Source: Strigamia acuminata
Taxonomy: Eukaryota > Arthropoda > Chilopoda > Geophilomorpha > Linotaeniidae
Assembly (NCBI GenBank): GCA_949358305.1
Contig: OX442314.1
Coordinates: forward strand, 41,176,581 to 41,240,580
DNA length: 64,000 nt
Reading direction: 5' to 3'
The notes below the pieces were generated by a model that was not told the DNA's origin, made no database searches, and worked only from the letters and a program-made list of their open reading frames with translations. Below are positions 39,401-48,860 of the stretch, in pieces. A program made the translations under genes and the position numbers. Within the stretch, counting starts at the first letter, position 1, and each line of letters opens with the position of its first letter.

Positions 39401-40625
39401 AAAAGTGGATTACGTCATTGACACCATTATGAATTTAGGTTTACCATTGAAACGTGACAAGGTGAAAGTAGCAGTTCAGACGTTTGTTGCTTGCGCACAA
39501 CTAGTTCAAGATTACTATCCAAGAGAAAAACTCAAATCACCGGTGATTCTGTTAAGAGCTAGCAATAACGACTTTGTCGTCAACAAATTGGGCATCGACT
39601 ATTCACTCGGCAAGGTGAATTAACCGGACAAGTTATTATTATTATTATTATTACTGTTCTGTATATACGGTAGTTTGCTAATTTAATGAAATTTAGGGAG
39701 GCTAAAGGTGGAAACACGAGCGGGTAAAATTCCAAAGCTTGCTAGTACAAGTTTAAAGAGGGAGTCATTTACAAGCTCACTTGACCTGCTTTTGGCTGAC
39801 CAGCTTAACTGGCAAACTCAAGCTAGCTAGCTAGCCAGAAATTCCCGCCAAAATCTCCTCCAAGAATTTCCTCACGATTCTGATTGGCTGTCAAAGTGAC
39901 ATGACCAAAACACCAGCAAGCTTGAAGCTGGTAAATTAAACTCAGTTTGATCGAAGCGGGTGAGTGCAAGCTCGCTTCAAAACAAAGATTTGAATAAAAA
40001 CGCGAGCTGGTGTTTGCTCAACCGGGCGAGTTTTTAGCCGCTTTTTCGAGTAAAAGCAAGCTTTTAATTAAATTTTACTCGCTTCCTTGTGTTTCCACCT
40101 TTAGATCGAGTCGAGTCAACAGACTGATGTGGGGCGTGTGAGGAGGCGAGCATTGGGCAGTGGGATTAGGTCCTAACCTACAGTTTGCACCCAGTATCTT
40201 GATTCTAAATTCAAACTGCATAGGGTTGGTTACTATACTCTAGTTGCACTCAAAAAGGGCATTCAGTCCTATTGGTCAAGCCAGTTTACTGGTGTAGTGA
40301 TCCGGAAAAGTAGAGCCAAATACCGGAATTGCAAGCAGAAGCAATGTACAGACATTATTACATCTATTATCAGCAAAAAGGCTAATATTGCTAAAAGGAG
40401 AAAATAAATGCTTTCTAAGTGATTTTTTTTAGGAAACTCAAAAGTTGTAGATTTTATAAATTTTAATCAGTAAGACTTAAAAAGGCAATTATCGGTCTAT
40501 ATTTCCAAATTGTGAAGGTTTGTCGCGCTCCAGTCAGAGTGGAAGTGATAGATGGCGAGCACGAGACGTTTTTGCAGGGCCCAAGTGTGGATCATCTGGT
40601 TCGCTTACTTAACAGATTGCTATGA
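27483..40625 (+). CDS. FASN: Fatty acid synthase-like, type I multidomain, 22 exons, 2452 aa
   Basis: Exons: 27483-27639, 27714-27866, 27921-28094, 28157-28357, 28422-28544, 28605-28942, 29077-29391, 29953-30373, 30431-30660, 31674-31978, 32036-32306, 32716-32824, 32891-33286, 33358-33505, 33608-34433, 35678-37799, 37867-38098, 38164-38383, 38984-39146, 39203-39297, 39363-39614, 40518-40625. Phases close to 7359 nt. KS: Cys171 (VDTGCSAS), His341 (SNMGH), but EAHGTGT is EADGTGT (Asp303). MAT: Ser585 (GHSLGE), His687. DH: His882 (GHVIDG), Glu1029 in place of Asp (SFIESMMQ). A methyltransferase-like relic follows, then ER ([10 protein letters not shown], about 1649). KR (about 1863) has EGLTGLG for GGxGxxG and lacks the Ser-Tyr active site near 1993-2003. 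ACP: Ser2117 (LGMDSI). TE: Ser2264 (SYSVG), His2432. A typical animal FASN makes palmitate in the cytosol from acetyl- and malonyl-CoA and NADPH. Here several steps may be impaired, so a FASN-like paralogue with a changed role is possible. The donor of exon 9 (AAG/GTTTTT) is weak but fixed by the phase. Confidence 0.92.
29527..29917. mobile_element. FASN: hAT-like MITE in FASN intron 7
   Basis: Left end CAGGGGTTCCCAAACTTTTT, right end complementary to CAGCGTTTCCCCAACTGT, as in the hAT CAGxGxTTCYCAAAC class. The flanking 8-mers GATTATAC and GATTACAC form an 8-bp target duplication with one difference. The inside is AT-rich and non-coding. Confidence 0.8.
30690..30999. mobile_element. FASN: G-rich MITE with GGGGCCGT ends in FASN intron 9
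   Basis: Left end GGGGCCGTCCATAAATTACG, right end complementary to GGGGCCGTTCATAAATTACG, flanked by TAA on both sides (3-bp target duplication). The inside has runs of up to 12 G and repeats of TTTGTTACG. TAA targets fit Harbinger/ISL2EU-type transposons; the assignment is inference. Confidence 0.8.
31066..31473. mobile_element. FASN: About 408-bp MITE, copy 1, FASN intron 9
   Basis: AAGGTGGAAACACAAGGGAG at the left and complementary CCACCTT sequence at the right, flanked by TA. The same element lies at 39705-40101 in intron 21, aligned along its whole length. Confidence 0.8.
34657..34949. mobile_element. Nested MITE with bipartite inverted ends
   Basis: GAGAATTTACC near the left edge and GGTAAATTCTC at the right edge, plus an inner pair (GAGATTAGGCCTGAGAAAAC at 34697 and its complement ending at about 34936) matching over about 44 bases. 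Confidence 0.75.
34948..35266. repeat. Minisatellite, about 13-bp unit CTATCTCATTTNNA
   Basis: More than twenty copies of ACTATCTCATTT followed by TC, CC, CG, AC or TG. One higher-order block (ending TTTACACAATCATTTTG) is itself duplicated at about 35053 and 35141. Confidence 0.9.
35320..35435. repeat. Foldback: about 55-bp arms, 4-base loop
   Basis: TGTCGGAATTAGGTCAGCAC... and its complement ...GTGCTGACCT meet at GTGCCC-TGAC-GGGCAC, with only a few mismatches and a small bulge. Confidence 0.85.
39705..40101. mobile_element. FASN: About 397-bp MITE, copy 2, FASN intron 21
   Basis: Same element as 31066-31473 (AAGGTGGAAACACGAGCGGG ... CTTGTGTTTCCACCTT), flanked by TA on both sides. Shares the internal AAGCTTGAAGCTGGTAA segment. 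Confidence 0.8.
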
Positions 40626-41979
40626 AAATGACGATGTATTTTAACAAATCAAATTATTGTCTTCCATCCTACAAATGCAACTGTACAAATTATTAAAAGA
40701 AATATTTTACATTAAGTATTCTTGTTGTTCTGATTTTATTACAGTACAGCACTTTAACTGTAGGTTAGTGGATAATACGGCAATTCGTAGAAATAGACTG
40801 TAATGTTATTATCGCACACAAAATTGTTTTTGTAAATTTTTTTTTTGAAAGTTTTCTTTTTCTTCGATGTTTGATGAATGAGAGGCGTTTTGTAAAGCCG
40901 ATTCCGCTTCTCTCGTTTTAAAACTCAAAGTCTTTTTTCATTTTTTTTTTCGTTGAATGAGTGGAACTAATGTAATTTTCTCTTGAGTTTGGATCGTTTT
41001 CATCTCTTTGAATCATTTGTTGAAGAACCTGTGCTCAGTTGTGCCTGTCATAGGACATAATAGGGAATAAGTGGCTTCAACTGGAGGTTTTGCCCCTCAA
41101 AGATTTTTTTTTAAATTTCTTGAGATGTAGTAAGTAGATTTGAAGAATCTTTCAATTTTAAAATGTAATGCAATAATTCTATTATTCGTTTTTTAAAAAA
41201 AAAATTATATAATTTAAGTGAAGAGTTACTTTACCGCACCACTTTCATTACACAAGTGGAAAGAAAATAAACGATCAACATTTTTCTTGAGCATCTAAAC
41301 TCAAGAGATGCTGTTCAAGATATTCAATCTTCCTTAGAAGAAGCTAGCTGGTTATTACGAAATACGGAAATGATGCAAATTGCTGTGGTAATGTAATTTT
41401 CTTTTTGAAAGTGAAAATAATCATTGCAATTTACGACTGCTTTTCATAAGTTTGGAGAGGTGAGAAAAATTATTGTGCTGTGAACTTCACTAGTTCAAAA
41501 GTTATGGATAAATAAAATTGATGAACTTTGACATTGATGAGTGAACAGGTCGATTCATATACATCAAATAAAGCCAAATATATGATTGAAATAGTGAATA
41601 TTTTGTTCACAAAATGATTCTTTGCAAAAACTAACTGTTTTAAAAGTTTGGAAAAATGGAAAATTTGTTTCATAACATCGGAATTTCCCTTCGATCTTTA
41701 AAAATTTTGGCCGTTTTATATTTCGCGCGTCATGAGACTAGTTGTAATAAAAGTCACAGTCGATTGGAGCAGCACTAGTGAAGAAACTGTTCTTCTGGCT
41801 GTGTGCAATGAGCTGATGCATTGCCAAGACATGTCAGTGGCAGCCGGCAGGTTATAGATAATGACCTTTGCCATGTGCTTGGCATTTGGTAATGTCAACT
41901 TGATGCAGCAACGTGTCAATCCAGTTTCCCCTTTGAACAGAGATCATTTTAGATGACGCACAACAGAAGCTGTCTAACC
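40626..41979. other. FASN 3' flank; no gene seen
   Basis: AT-rich. Contains the FASN 3' UTR with only a weak ATTAAA near 40692. No coding frame has a family signature. A short minus-strand frame (41716-41919) is unrecognised and probably part of decayed gypsy 5' sequence. Confidence 0.4.
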
Positions 41980-42010
41980 GACCTCGAAACCCATTCCCCA
42001 ATCTCAGCAA

Positions 42011-42403
42011 ATGGTAGCAATACCAAATGCTGTTGGTGCGGAAAAAACTAAGTTTGTCCCATATGGATTGAGGAATCCAGGGAACAAAACACTCTTTCCT
42101 GCACCAAAAAATGCAGCTATTTCAGCAAATAAAAGTGCTGAAAATCTTGAAAAGGCGCTGGTCCCGAGCAACAAGCTCAAGGATTATGCCACCAAACCTC
42201 GAGTGGGTGGTTGTTGGGGCTGTGGCGGTCCGCATTTCGAGAGGGATTGCCCTCTTAGAGCGGAAGCGGCCAAAGCAGCACTAGAGACGATTGCCTCCGC
42301 CCAACAAAGCCTTATGCACGCCATGATGGTGGCCAGCAAATTTGGTGCTTGGTCCCCAGAGGCGGGAAACGAACAGCCGCAGTCGGCAGAGACGACCGAG
42401 TAA
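42011..42403 (+). CDS. Gypsy Gag C-terminal part with one CCHC knuckle
   Basis: 130 codons from the first Met in frame; upstream the frame is closed at about 41975, and the Gag N-terminus and 5' LTR are missing. Knuckle: CWGCGGPHFERDC (C-x2-C-x5-H-x4-C, a slightly long loop). Ends at TAA 42401-42403, 31 bases past the frameshift site at 42364-42370. Pol is in the -1 frame. Confidence 0.75.
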   Translation: MVAIPNAVGAEKTKFVPYGLRNPGNKTLFPAPKNAAISANKSAENLEKALVPSNKLKDYATKPRVGGCWGCGGPHFERDCPLRAEAAKAALETIASAQQSLMHAMMVASKFGAWSPEAGNEQPQSAETTE

Positions 42404-42415
42404 CTGACGACTGCG
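42364..42415 (+). promoter_or_regulatory. -1 ribosomal frameshift signal between gypsy gag and pol
   Basis: The heptamer G GGA AAC (42364-42370) sits in the gag frame exactly as X XXY YYZ. Seven bases downstream an 8-bp perfect stem CGCAGTCG (42378-42385) / CGACTGCG (42408-42415) closes a 22-base loop that contains the gag stop. The -1 frame is then open to the BEL insertion point and beyond it. Confidence 0.8.
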
Positions 42416-42534
42416 CATTCACTACTATTTTGGTTCCACTGGAAAAAGACATGGAGGACTCTCTTTTTGATGATTTTTCAACAGAAGAAGCAGATCCTCG
42501 CATTGTTTTTACTACAAAACCAGAAATTGACCAC
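42371..42534 (+). pseudogene. Gypsy pol, first segment (split by the BEL insertion)
   Basis: The -1 frame after the slip site reads on without stops through PLEKDMEDSLFDDFSTEE to KPEIDH, where the BEL 5' LTR begins. Skipping the BEL element and one ACCAC copy, the frame continues without loss at 48861 (VKVAMKAGKSV), showing that the gypsy was open when BEL entered. Confidence 0.85.
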
Positions 42535-43031
42535 TGTGAAAATCGGATGATTTTACGCGTGAATTATTGTTTAGTTACATTATTTGATTTGTATTGTTGA
42601 ATTTATATTGTTTCTTTGTATTTCCATTTTTTATTCGAGATTTCGATATTTTATTTGTGATTTTGCCAATTTGTTATAATGTGTCTTTTATTTTCATTTG
42701 TATGTTTTGACCTGTTCATTTTTATTGGAATCCTAAATTGTTAATCCTTTTTAATCCGTTTGCATTCCTCCACCTGGACACGTCATTCCCCTACCTTGCG
42801 GACGCTTGTGATTGGTTCTCCGAACTCGTGATTTGCATTTCCTTTTCCCTTTATGAATAGAATAAAATCAGTGTACTTTTTCAACTAAAACTGTGTGGTC
42901 GTGCTCCTTTATACTCCAACGCCATCTTGGACTTCAACGCGATTTTCAACTGTTACATCCACTTGTAGTCAAGGACTTTAGAAATTGATTGGTAAACTTT
43001 GAATATCTTTTTATTTACTTCAAGTTTAACA
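42535..43031 (+). repeat. BEL 5' LTR
   Basis: TGTGAAAATCGG ... CAAGTTTAACA. Contains AGAATAAAATC. Confidence 0.95.
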
Positions 43032-43089
43032 TTGGTGCCGAAACCCGGGAACATTTTAAATTCCGAATTCATCTAAAATACTACTAAAA

Positions 43090-46000
43090 ATGGTGAGAAA
43101 TTTCGAGTTAAAGGCCAAAGCATTCCGAGCGGCCATGATGGTCACAGAAACACTCCTGACCACGATCACCACTGCGCTGAATGGGAGAGCTGCAATTCCG
43201 CAAGCCACAATTGAATTATGGCTGCAACAGCTCGAACAAAAGCAGAAACGAGTGCAACTAACGTTTGACGCCACACTGGATCAAGCAAGAAGCGACCAGG
43301 AGATTGACGACACCGTGTTGGCACTCGACGCACTGGAGGACCGCTTGGCCGCATCAAAAGCCGATTTAGGCAGGTACACTCATGCGAATTACCCACCTAA
43401 TTTACCCCAGAATCCACGACCGAACGCGGACGCGCAACCGGCGGACATCGAGACGCTAGCGGCGGCTATTACCGCAGCAGTGACGGCAGCAACACCACGC
43501 GCAACACCGACGAACGGTCAACCATTCATCAAACGTAAGCCACTTGAAATACCTAAGTTTGACGGACGTAAGCCAGAAGAATGGGGAGGGTTTTGGAAAA
43601 CGTTTTCGATCCAAGTCGGCGACGACGAGCAACTGGACGGAACAAATAAACTTTTATATTTAAGAAATTACCTGGTTGGAGAGGCGCTCGACGATATAAA
43701 AGCACTCGAAATCACCGCAGGAAATTACACCGTCGCAATCGCATGTCTGCAGAAGAAATACGGCGATAAAATCGTACTCGAAAATAAATACCTGTCTAAC
43801 CTCATAAATTTGCCATCTGTTAGCAGCGAGCGAGATCGAATGGGTTTACAAAAACTCCACAGACACGTGGAAGTTAACATAGAAAATTTAGCCAACATTG
43901 ACGTGCCTTTGGCAGAAATACAGCGGACCATTTTCCCCGTGCTGTCGTCGGCTGTTCCGCGCAGTATAATCATGGAATATGACAAAGACTGCGACGGAGA
44001 GAGGTCGATAGCAAGGTTGATGGACTGGTTGAGTGATCACATAGCTAAACACGCCAAATACGACATGCTAAAAACCCAATCGAAGCCAGAAACGTCTCAC
44101 AACAAAACGTCGGACAACAATCCCCCCAACAAAGGACGATTTAGTCGAAAAGAAAAGGAACCTCGATCGGGATCGGCGTCGCAACTGTCAGTATTAATAA
44201 TGAAATGTCAATTTTGCGATTCCACAGAACACAATCGGAAAAGATGCCCGCTCACGATGGAGGAGAGACGTAAAAGACTGCAGAAAAAAGGGATTTGGAT
44301 GAGATGCTTGGGGAAAGTGCCCCACAAGACGGAAGAATGTAGAACTCGCATGAAATGCTACAACTGCGAGGGAACACATCACACCCACGTGTGCAACACA
44401 CCAAAAGCTACAGAAGCCAGCGAGGGAATCACCCACACCAATGCAGTCGTCACCACCTGTCCACCCAAGTCCGAATTTTTGATGGTGCAGATGGTGAAGA
44501 TGGCCGGACCAACACACTCAACTTTGGGAGTGTGCTATATCGATGGGGGAGCCCAACGCACCTTCATACGCTCTGAGCTGACTAAAAAACTGAATTTGAG
44601 AATTTTAGGCACTGAAACGATAAATTTGGCCGTTTTTGGGCAAGAGCCCAGATCAGAAGTTCGCAACAGAGTCGAGTTAGTCCTCAGTCCCGCCAACTCG
44701 AAGTCGCCAGCAGTTACAATTGAAGCCATCGAAACTGTCCACGTCACGTCCACGCCCGAAGAACAGCCAAACAAGCAACTAAAAGCAGAATTACAACGAA
44801 GAAAAATCGAAGTGGCCTGCAAACAAGTCGCGTTGCATTCGAAGGAAGTGGACCTGCTAATTGGAGTGGACCATTACTGGCGAGTGATGACAGGACAGAC
44901 AGAATTTTTGGAGGAAAACTTGATTGCCGTAAAGACGAAATTTGGTTGGACATTACACGGACAGACCACAAACGGAACGAGAGTCATTGCTGCACCGGTG
45001 AGAATTAACAAAATTACACTTACCCCATTAACAGATGACCTTTTGCGCCGGATGTGGGAACTGGAACCGATTGGAATCCGCCACGAGTCAGTCGAAACCA
45101 ACGACGACGTTGAAACGTTGGAAAAATTCGAAAAGGCCATCAAGTGGACAGGATCAAACTACTCAGTGGAACTGCCGTGGATCGTGAACAGCAACGAGTT
45201 GGACGACAACTATCGAGGCGCCGAACAACGTATCATGTCACTAATCCGTCGTTTCAGAAAACAACCCAACTTGTACCTGGAATACAAAAAGGTCATCGAC
45301 GAGCAGCTGAGATCAGGCATCGTTGAAGAAATTCCAAACCAAACGGCGACAGGACCCATTTACTACATGCCACACAGCCCAGTCATCAAGGAAGAACGAG
45401 TAACCACGAAATTGAGAGTTGTATTTGATGCATCTTCACATCGGAAAGGACATCTCTCCTTGAACGATTGCTTGTCGAAAGGTATCAATTTTTTTCCGTC
45501 ATTAATATTTGTGCTGTTGGGATTTCGTCTTGGAAGAGTGGCCATCGTGGGAGACATCAAGAAAGCGTTTCACATGATTGAAATCGCCTTGAAGGACCGT
45601 AACGCAACAAGATTCTTCTGGATCGATGAACACTGGGACGGCGTAGGAAAAGCACTGCTGAAAATACTACGACAAACTCGAGTATTATTTGGCGCTACTC
45701 CGAGCCCATTTCTGTTGAGCGCGACCATCCGACACCACCTGCGCAAATTCGAGAAACAGTACCCCAACACTGTGAAGTTGCTGTTGCGATGCCTGTACGT
45801 GGACGACTTCATCTCTTCACTCAAAAACGACGCTGAAGCACTGGTAACATTCCAACAGGCTAATCTGATTTTTGTAGCAGCCGGCATGGAACTCGCCAAG
45901 TGGCAGACCAATTCGCCAGAACTAAGAACAAAATTTCGCGAGGAAAATCCCACTGACTCTCAGCTGATGTCAGATGAAGAGACCAAAGTGTTGGGAGTCA

Positions 46001-48363
46001 AGTGGAACCCAAACTCGGACGAATTGAGTCTGGCGGTCGAAGAAAATTGCCCATCTTGCAAGAAAACAACAAAAAGGGAAGTAATAAAAATAACGTCTCA
46101 AATATTCGACCCTTTAGGATTTGCCACGCCATTCACGGTGACTGCACGAATGTTCTTCCAATCCCTGTGGCTCAAGAACCTGCCATGGGACGACGAATTA
46201 GGCAGCGAATTGCTCACTGACTGGAAAAAATGGACCAACCAAATTCCCACGTTAAGACACATTCAAGTTCCACGATGGTTAGGATTGGACGAATTTGACC
46301 AGTGTGAAGTGCACATATTTTGCGACGCGAGTCCAAAGGCATACGGGGCGGTGGCCTATATACAGAACAGTACTGGTGATTTGATTGAAACGAATTTTAT
46401 AATTTCAAAGTGTCGTGTAGCTCCTGTCAAACCACTAACTCTACCAAAACTCGAACTCATGGGAGCATTGATTGCTGTGCGCCTCTCCGACCAAATTAAG
46501 GAGTTGGTGACGCCAGGTGAAATGTTTTTTTGGACAGATTCGCAAATATGCCTCCACTGGATTGGAAACACGTCCAAACGACCACCAACCTTCGTACATA
46601 ATCGAGTTTTGGAGATAAGGGAGAAGTCAAGGATTGAAGAGTGGAAACACGTGCCTGGAATTGAAAATCCAGCTGACCGCCTAACGAGGGGAATGGACGC
46701 AGAAGCAATGATTTCCGACCGACTTTGGTGGCAAGGGCCAGATTGGCTGCGTGGAAGCCGCCAGAATTGGCCAAAGGTGCTGCCAGATACAGTCGAGGAG
46801 CGAGACGATGAGGAAACTGCAGAAATTCACGTCGAGGCGGTGCAGACAACAACAATTAATATTTTTCCGTTTGACAGGTTTGGATCGCTGTCAAAGGCAA
46901 TCCGAACACTGGCATGGGTTTTCAGGTTTGCAGACAATGCTGGGAAACGACAAACAGATGCCAGCCAATGCGATCAAGGTCCATTGAGGGCAGCCGAGCT
47001 AAAACGTGCAAAACTCAGCTTAATTGGAATCGCACAAACAGAAGTTTATGGCCGAGAAATCGAAAGGATGAAAGATGGCAAGCCAGTTCATGGAGAATCG
47101 AAGCTGCGAGACCTGAATCCTCGACTAAACGAAATGGGACTGATTGAGCTGCGGAATAGACTGCATGAATCGCGAGACTTGCCCACCGCAACACAACCTT
47201 TGATTTTGCTCCCTAAACACAAACTGACTGAACTAATTTTGCAATTCTCACATTTACAGGTCCTCCATTGCGGACTGACATCCACGCTATCCAAATTTCG
47301 GGAAAACTACTGGACACCATCCGCAAGGAGGACCTTGAAGACAATGTTGGAACGATGCGTCGTCTGCAAAAAAATCAACGGCCGTCTGATGCGAGAAGTA
47401 CCAGGCGCCCTCCCAGCCGACAGGACGTCAAAAACTCAACCGTTTGCAGTCACCGGAGTCGACTTTGCGGGGCCAATAATAGTAAAAGGACGGAAAACTA
47501 AATCGTCCGTAGCTGTATTTACTTGTGCAACCATTCGAGCAGTCCACTTGGAATTGGTGCCCTCACTAGCGACTACGGACTTTTTGGGAGCGTTTGAGCG
47601 CTTCATTGGTCGCAGGGGACTACCGAAAATAATATATAGTGACAACGGGACCACGTTCCACCGCGCCCACAAAGAGCTAGCTTCACTCTTAAACCACACG
47701 AAGGACGAGACATTTCGAAATTATTTGGCCCAAAAGGGGATCGAATGGAGATTCATCGTCGAGAATGGGCCGTGGTGGGGCGGGTTCTGGGAGAGGATGG
47801 TGCAGACGGTCAAGAGGTGTTTAAGGAAGGCAATCGGTTCGGCGCACTTGAACTTCTATCAACTCGGAACTTTTCTTGTGCAAACCGAAGCAGTAATAAA
47901 TCGCAGACCGATCACCTACGTGTATGACAACCCAAACGAAATTGAGCCACTTACGCCCGCACACTTTTTGACCGGCGTGATGTTGACTCACCTGCCCGAC
48001 TCGGGAGCAACAGACAGCCTCGAACCGACGCAGAAGCAGTTCATTCGACAATGGCGCTACCAACAACGCGTATTGCTTTCATTTTGGAATCGTTGGTCTC
48101 GGGAATATTTGACGGATCTAAAAATTCAAACGGGCAAATCGTGCGCGCGAGAACTCCAGTTAAACGACGTTGTTATCATTGAGGAACCATTTAAGCCACG
48201 TCTAAAATGGAAGATGGGCAGAGTGGTCGAAGTTAGAAAGGGTCGAGATAATAAAATCAGATCGTGTGAAATGGTGCTAGCCAGTGGAGAACATTTGCGT
48301 CGACCGATACAACGTCTCGTACGTTTGGAAGTGGAGTCAAACGACCCCCGCCCGGCAGTGTGA
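43090..48363 (+). CDS. BEL/Pao Gag-Pol polyprotein, 1757 aa
   Basis: A single uninterrupted frame, with ATG 58 bases past the primer site. Gag with DUF1759-type region (about 150-310; [17 protein letters not shown]). Zinc knuckles [14 protein letters not shown] and [13 protein letters not shown], with a degenerate one between. Protease around residue 485: [14 protein letters not shown], where the family has D-S/T-G-x-Q, so the middle residue is Gly. [30 protein letters not shown]. RNase [23 protein letters not shown]. Integrase with H-H-C-C (HCGLTSTL ... CVVCKKING) and D-D-E ([31 protein letters not shown]). DUF5641-type tail ([11 protein letters not shown]). The stop TGA lies inside the start of the 3' LTR. 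Length is usual for the family. Confidence 0.96.
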   Translation: MVRNFELKAKAFRAAMMVTETLLTTITTALNGRAAIPQATIELWLQQLEQKQKRVQLTFDATLDQARSDQEIDDTVLALDALEDRLAASKADLGRYTHANYPPNLPQNPRPNADAQPADIETLAAAITAAVTAATPRATPTNGQPFIKRKPLEIPKFDGRKPEEWGGFWKTFSIQVGDDEQLDGTNKLLYLRNYLVGEALDDIKALEITAGNYTVAIACLQKKYGDKIVLENKYLSNLINLPSVSSERDRMGLQKLHRHVEVNIENLANIDVPLAEIQRTIFPVLSSAVPRSIIMEYDKDCDGERSIARLMDWLSDHIAKHAKYDMLKTQSKPETSHNKTSDNNPPNKGRFSRKEKEPRSGSASQLSVLIMKCQFCDSTEHNRKRCPLTMEERRKRLQKKGIWMRCLGKVPHKTEECRTRMKCYNCEGTHHTHVCNTPKATEASEGITHTNAVVTTCPPKSEFLMVQMVKMAGPTHSTLGVCYIDGGAQRTFIRSELTKKLNLRILGTETINLAVFGQEPRSEVRNRVELVLSPANSKSPAVTIEAIETVHVTSTPEEQPNKQLKAELQRRKIEVACKQVALHSKEVDLLIGVDHYWRVMTGQTEFLEENLIAVKTKFGWTLHGQTTNGTRVIAAPVRINKITLTPLTDDLLRRMWELEPIGIRHESVETNDDVETLEKFEKAIKWTGSNYSVELPWIVNSNELDDNYRGAEQRIMSLIRRFRKQPNLYLEYKKVIDEQLRSGIVEEIPNQTATGPIYYMPHSPVIKEERVTTKLRVVFDASSHRKGHLSLNDCLSKGINFFPSLIFVLLGFRLGRVAIVGDIKKAFHMIEIALKDRNATRFFWIDEHWDGVGKALLKILRQTRVLFGATPSPFLLSATIRHHLRKFEKQYPNTVKLLLRCLYVDDFISSLKNDAEALVTFQQANLIFVAAGMELAKWQTNSPELRTKFREENPTDSQLMSDEETKVLGVKWNPNSDELSLAVEENCPSCKKTTKREVIKITSQIFDPLGFATPFTVTARMFFQSLWLKNLPWDDELGSELLTDWKKWTNQIPTLRHIQVPRWLGLDEFDQCEVHIFCDASPKAYGAVAYIQNSTGDLIETNFIISKCRVAPVKPLTLPKLELMGALIAVRLSDQIKELVTPGEMFFWTDSQICLHWIGNTSKRPPTFVHNRVLEIREKSRIEEWKHVPGIENPADRLTRGMDAEAMISDRLWWQGPDWLRGSRQNWPKVLPDTVEERDDEETAEIHVEAVQTTTINIFPFDRFGSLSKAIRTLAWVFRFADNAGKRQTDASQCDQGPLRAAELKRAKLSLIGIAQTEVYGREIERMKDGKPVHGESKLRDLNPRLNEMGLIELRNRLHESRDLPTATQPLILLPKHKLTELILQFSHLQVLHCGLTSTLSKFRENYWTPSARRTLKTMLERCVVCKKINGRLMREVPGALPADRTSKTQPFAVTGVDFAGPIIVKGRKTKSSVAVFTCATIRAVHLELVPSLATTDFLGAFERFIGRRGLPKIIYSDNGTTFHRAHKELASLLNHTKDETFRNYLAQKGIEWRFIVENGPWWGGFWERMVQTVKRCLRKAIGSAHLNFYQLGTFLVQTEAVINRRPITYVYDNPNEIEPLTPAHFLTGVMLTHLPDSGATDSLEPTQKQFIRQWRYQQRVLLSFWNRWSREYLTDLKIQTGKSCARELQLNDVVIIEEPFKPRLKWKMGRVVEVRKGRDNKIRSCEMVLASGEHLRRPIQRLVRLEVESNDPRPAV

Positions 48364-48855
48364 AAATCGGATGATTTTACGCGTGAATTATTGTTTAGTT
48401 ACATTATTTGATTTGTATTGTTGAATTTATATTGTTTCTTTGTATTTCCATTTTTTATTCGAGATTTCGATATTTTATTTGTGATTTTGCCAATTTGTTA
48501 TAATGTGTCTTTTATTTTCATTTGTATGTTTTGACCTGTTCATTTTTATTGGAATCCTAAATTGTTAATCCTTTTTAATCCGTTTGCATTCCTCCACCTG
48601 GACACGTCATTCCCCTACCTTGCGGACGCTTGTGATTGGTTCTCCGAACTCGTGATTTGCATTTCCTTTTCCCTTTATGAATAGAATAAAATCAGTGTAC
48701 TTTTTCAACTAAAACTGTGTGGTCGTGCTCCTTTATACTCCAACGCCATCTTGGACTTCAACGCGATTTTCAACTGTTACATCCACTTGTAGTCAAGGAC
48801 TTTAGAAATTGATTGGTAAACTTTGAATATCTTTTTATTTACTTCAAGTTTAACA
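48359..48855 (+). repeat. BEL 3' LTR
   Basis: Same 497-bp sequence as the 5' LTR, with ACCAC directly after it. The first bases supply the stop codon of the BEL ORF. Confidence 0.95.
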
Positions 48856-48860
48856 ACCAC

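Larger units (their letters stand above)
42535..48855 (+). mobile_element. Complete BEL/Pao LTR retrotransposon, 6321 bp
   Basis: LTRs 42535-43031 and 48359-48855, both 497 bp and identical as far as I can compare by eye. Flanked by ACCAC at 42530-42534 and 48856-48860 (5-bp target duplication). The primer site TGGTGCCGAAACCCGGGA follows the 5' LTR directly, as usual for BEL elements (tRNA-Gly type). One intact ORF fills the interior. Probably young. Confidence 0.97.
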
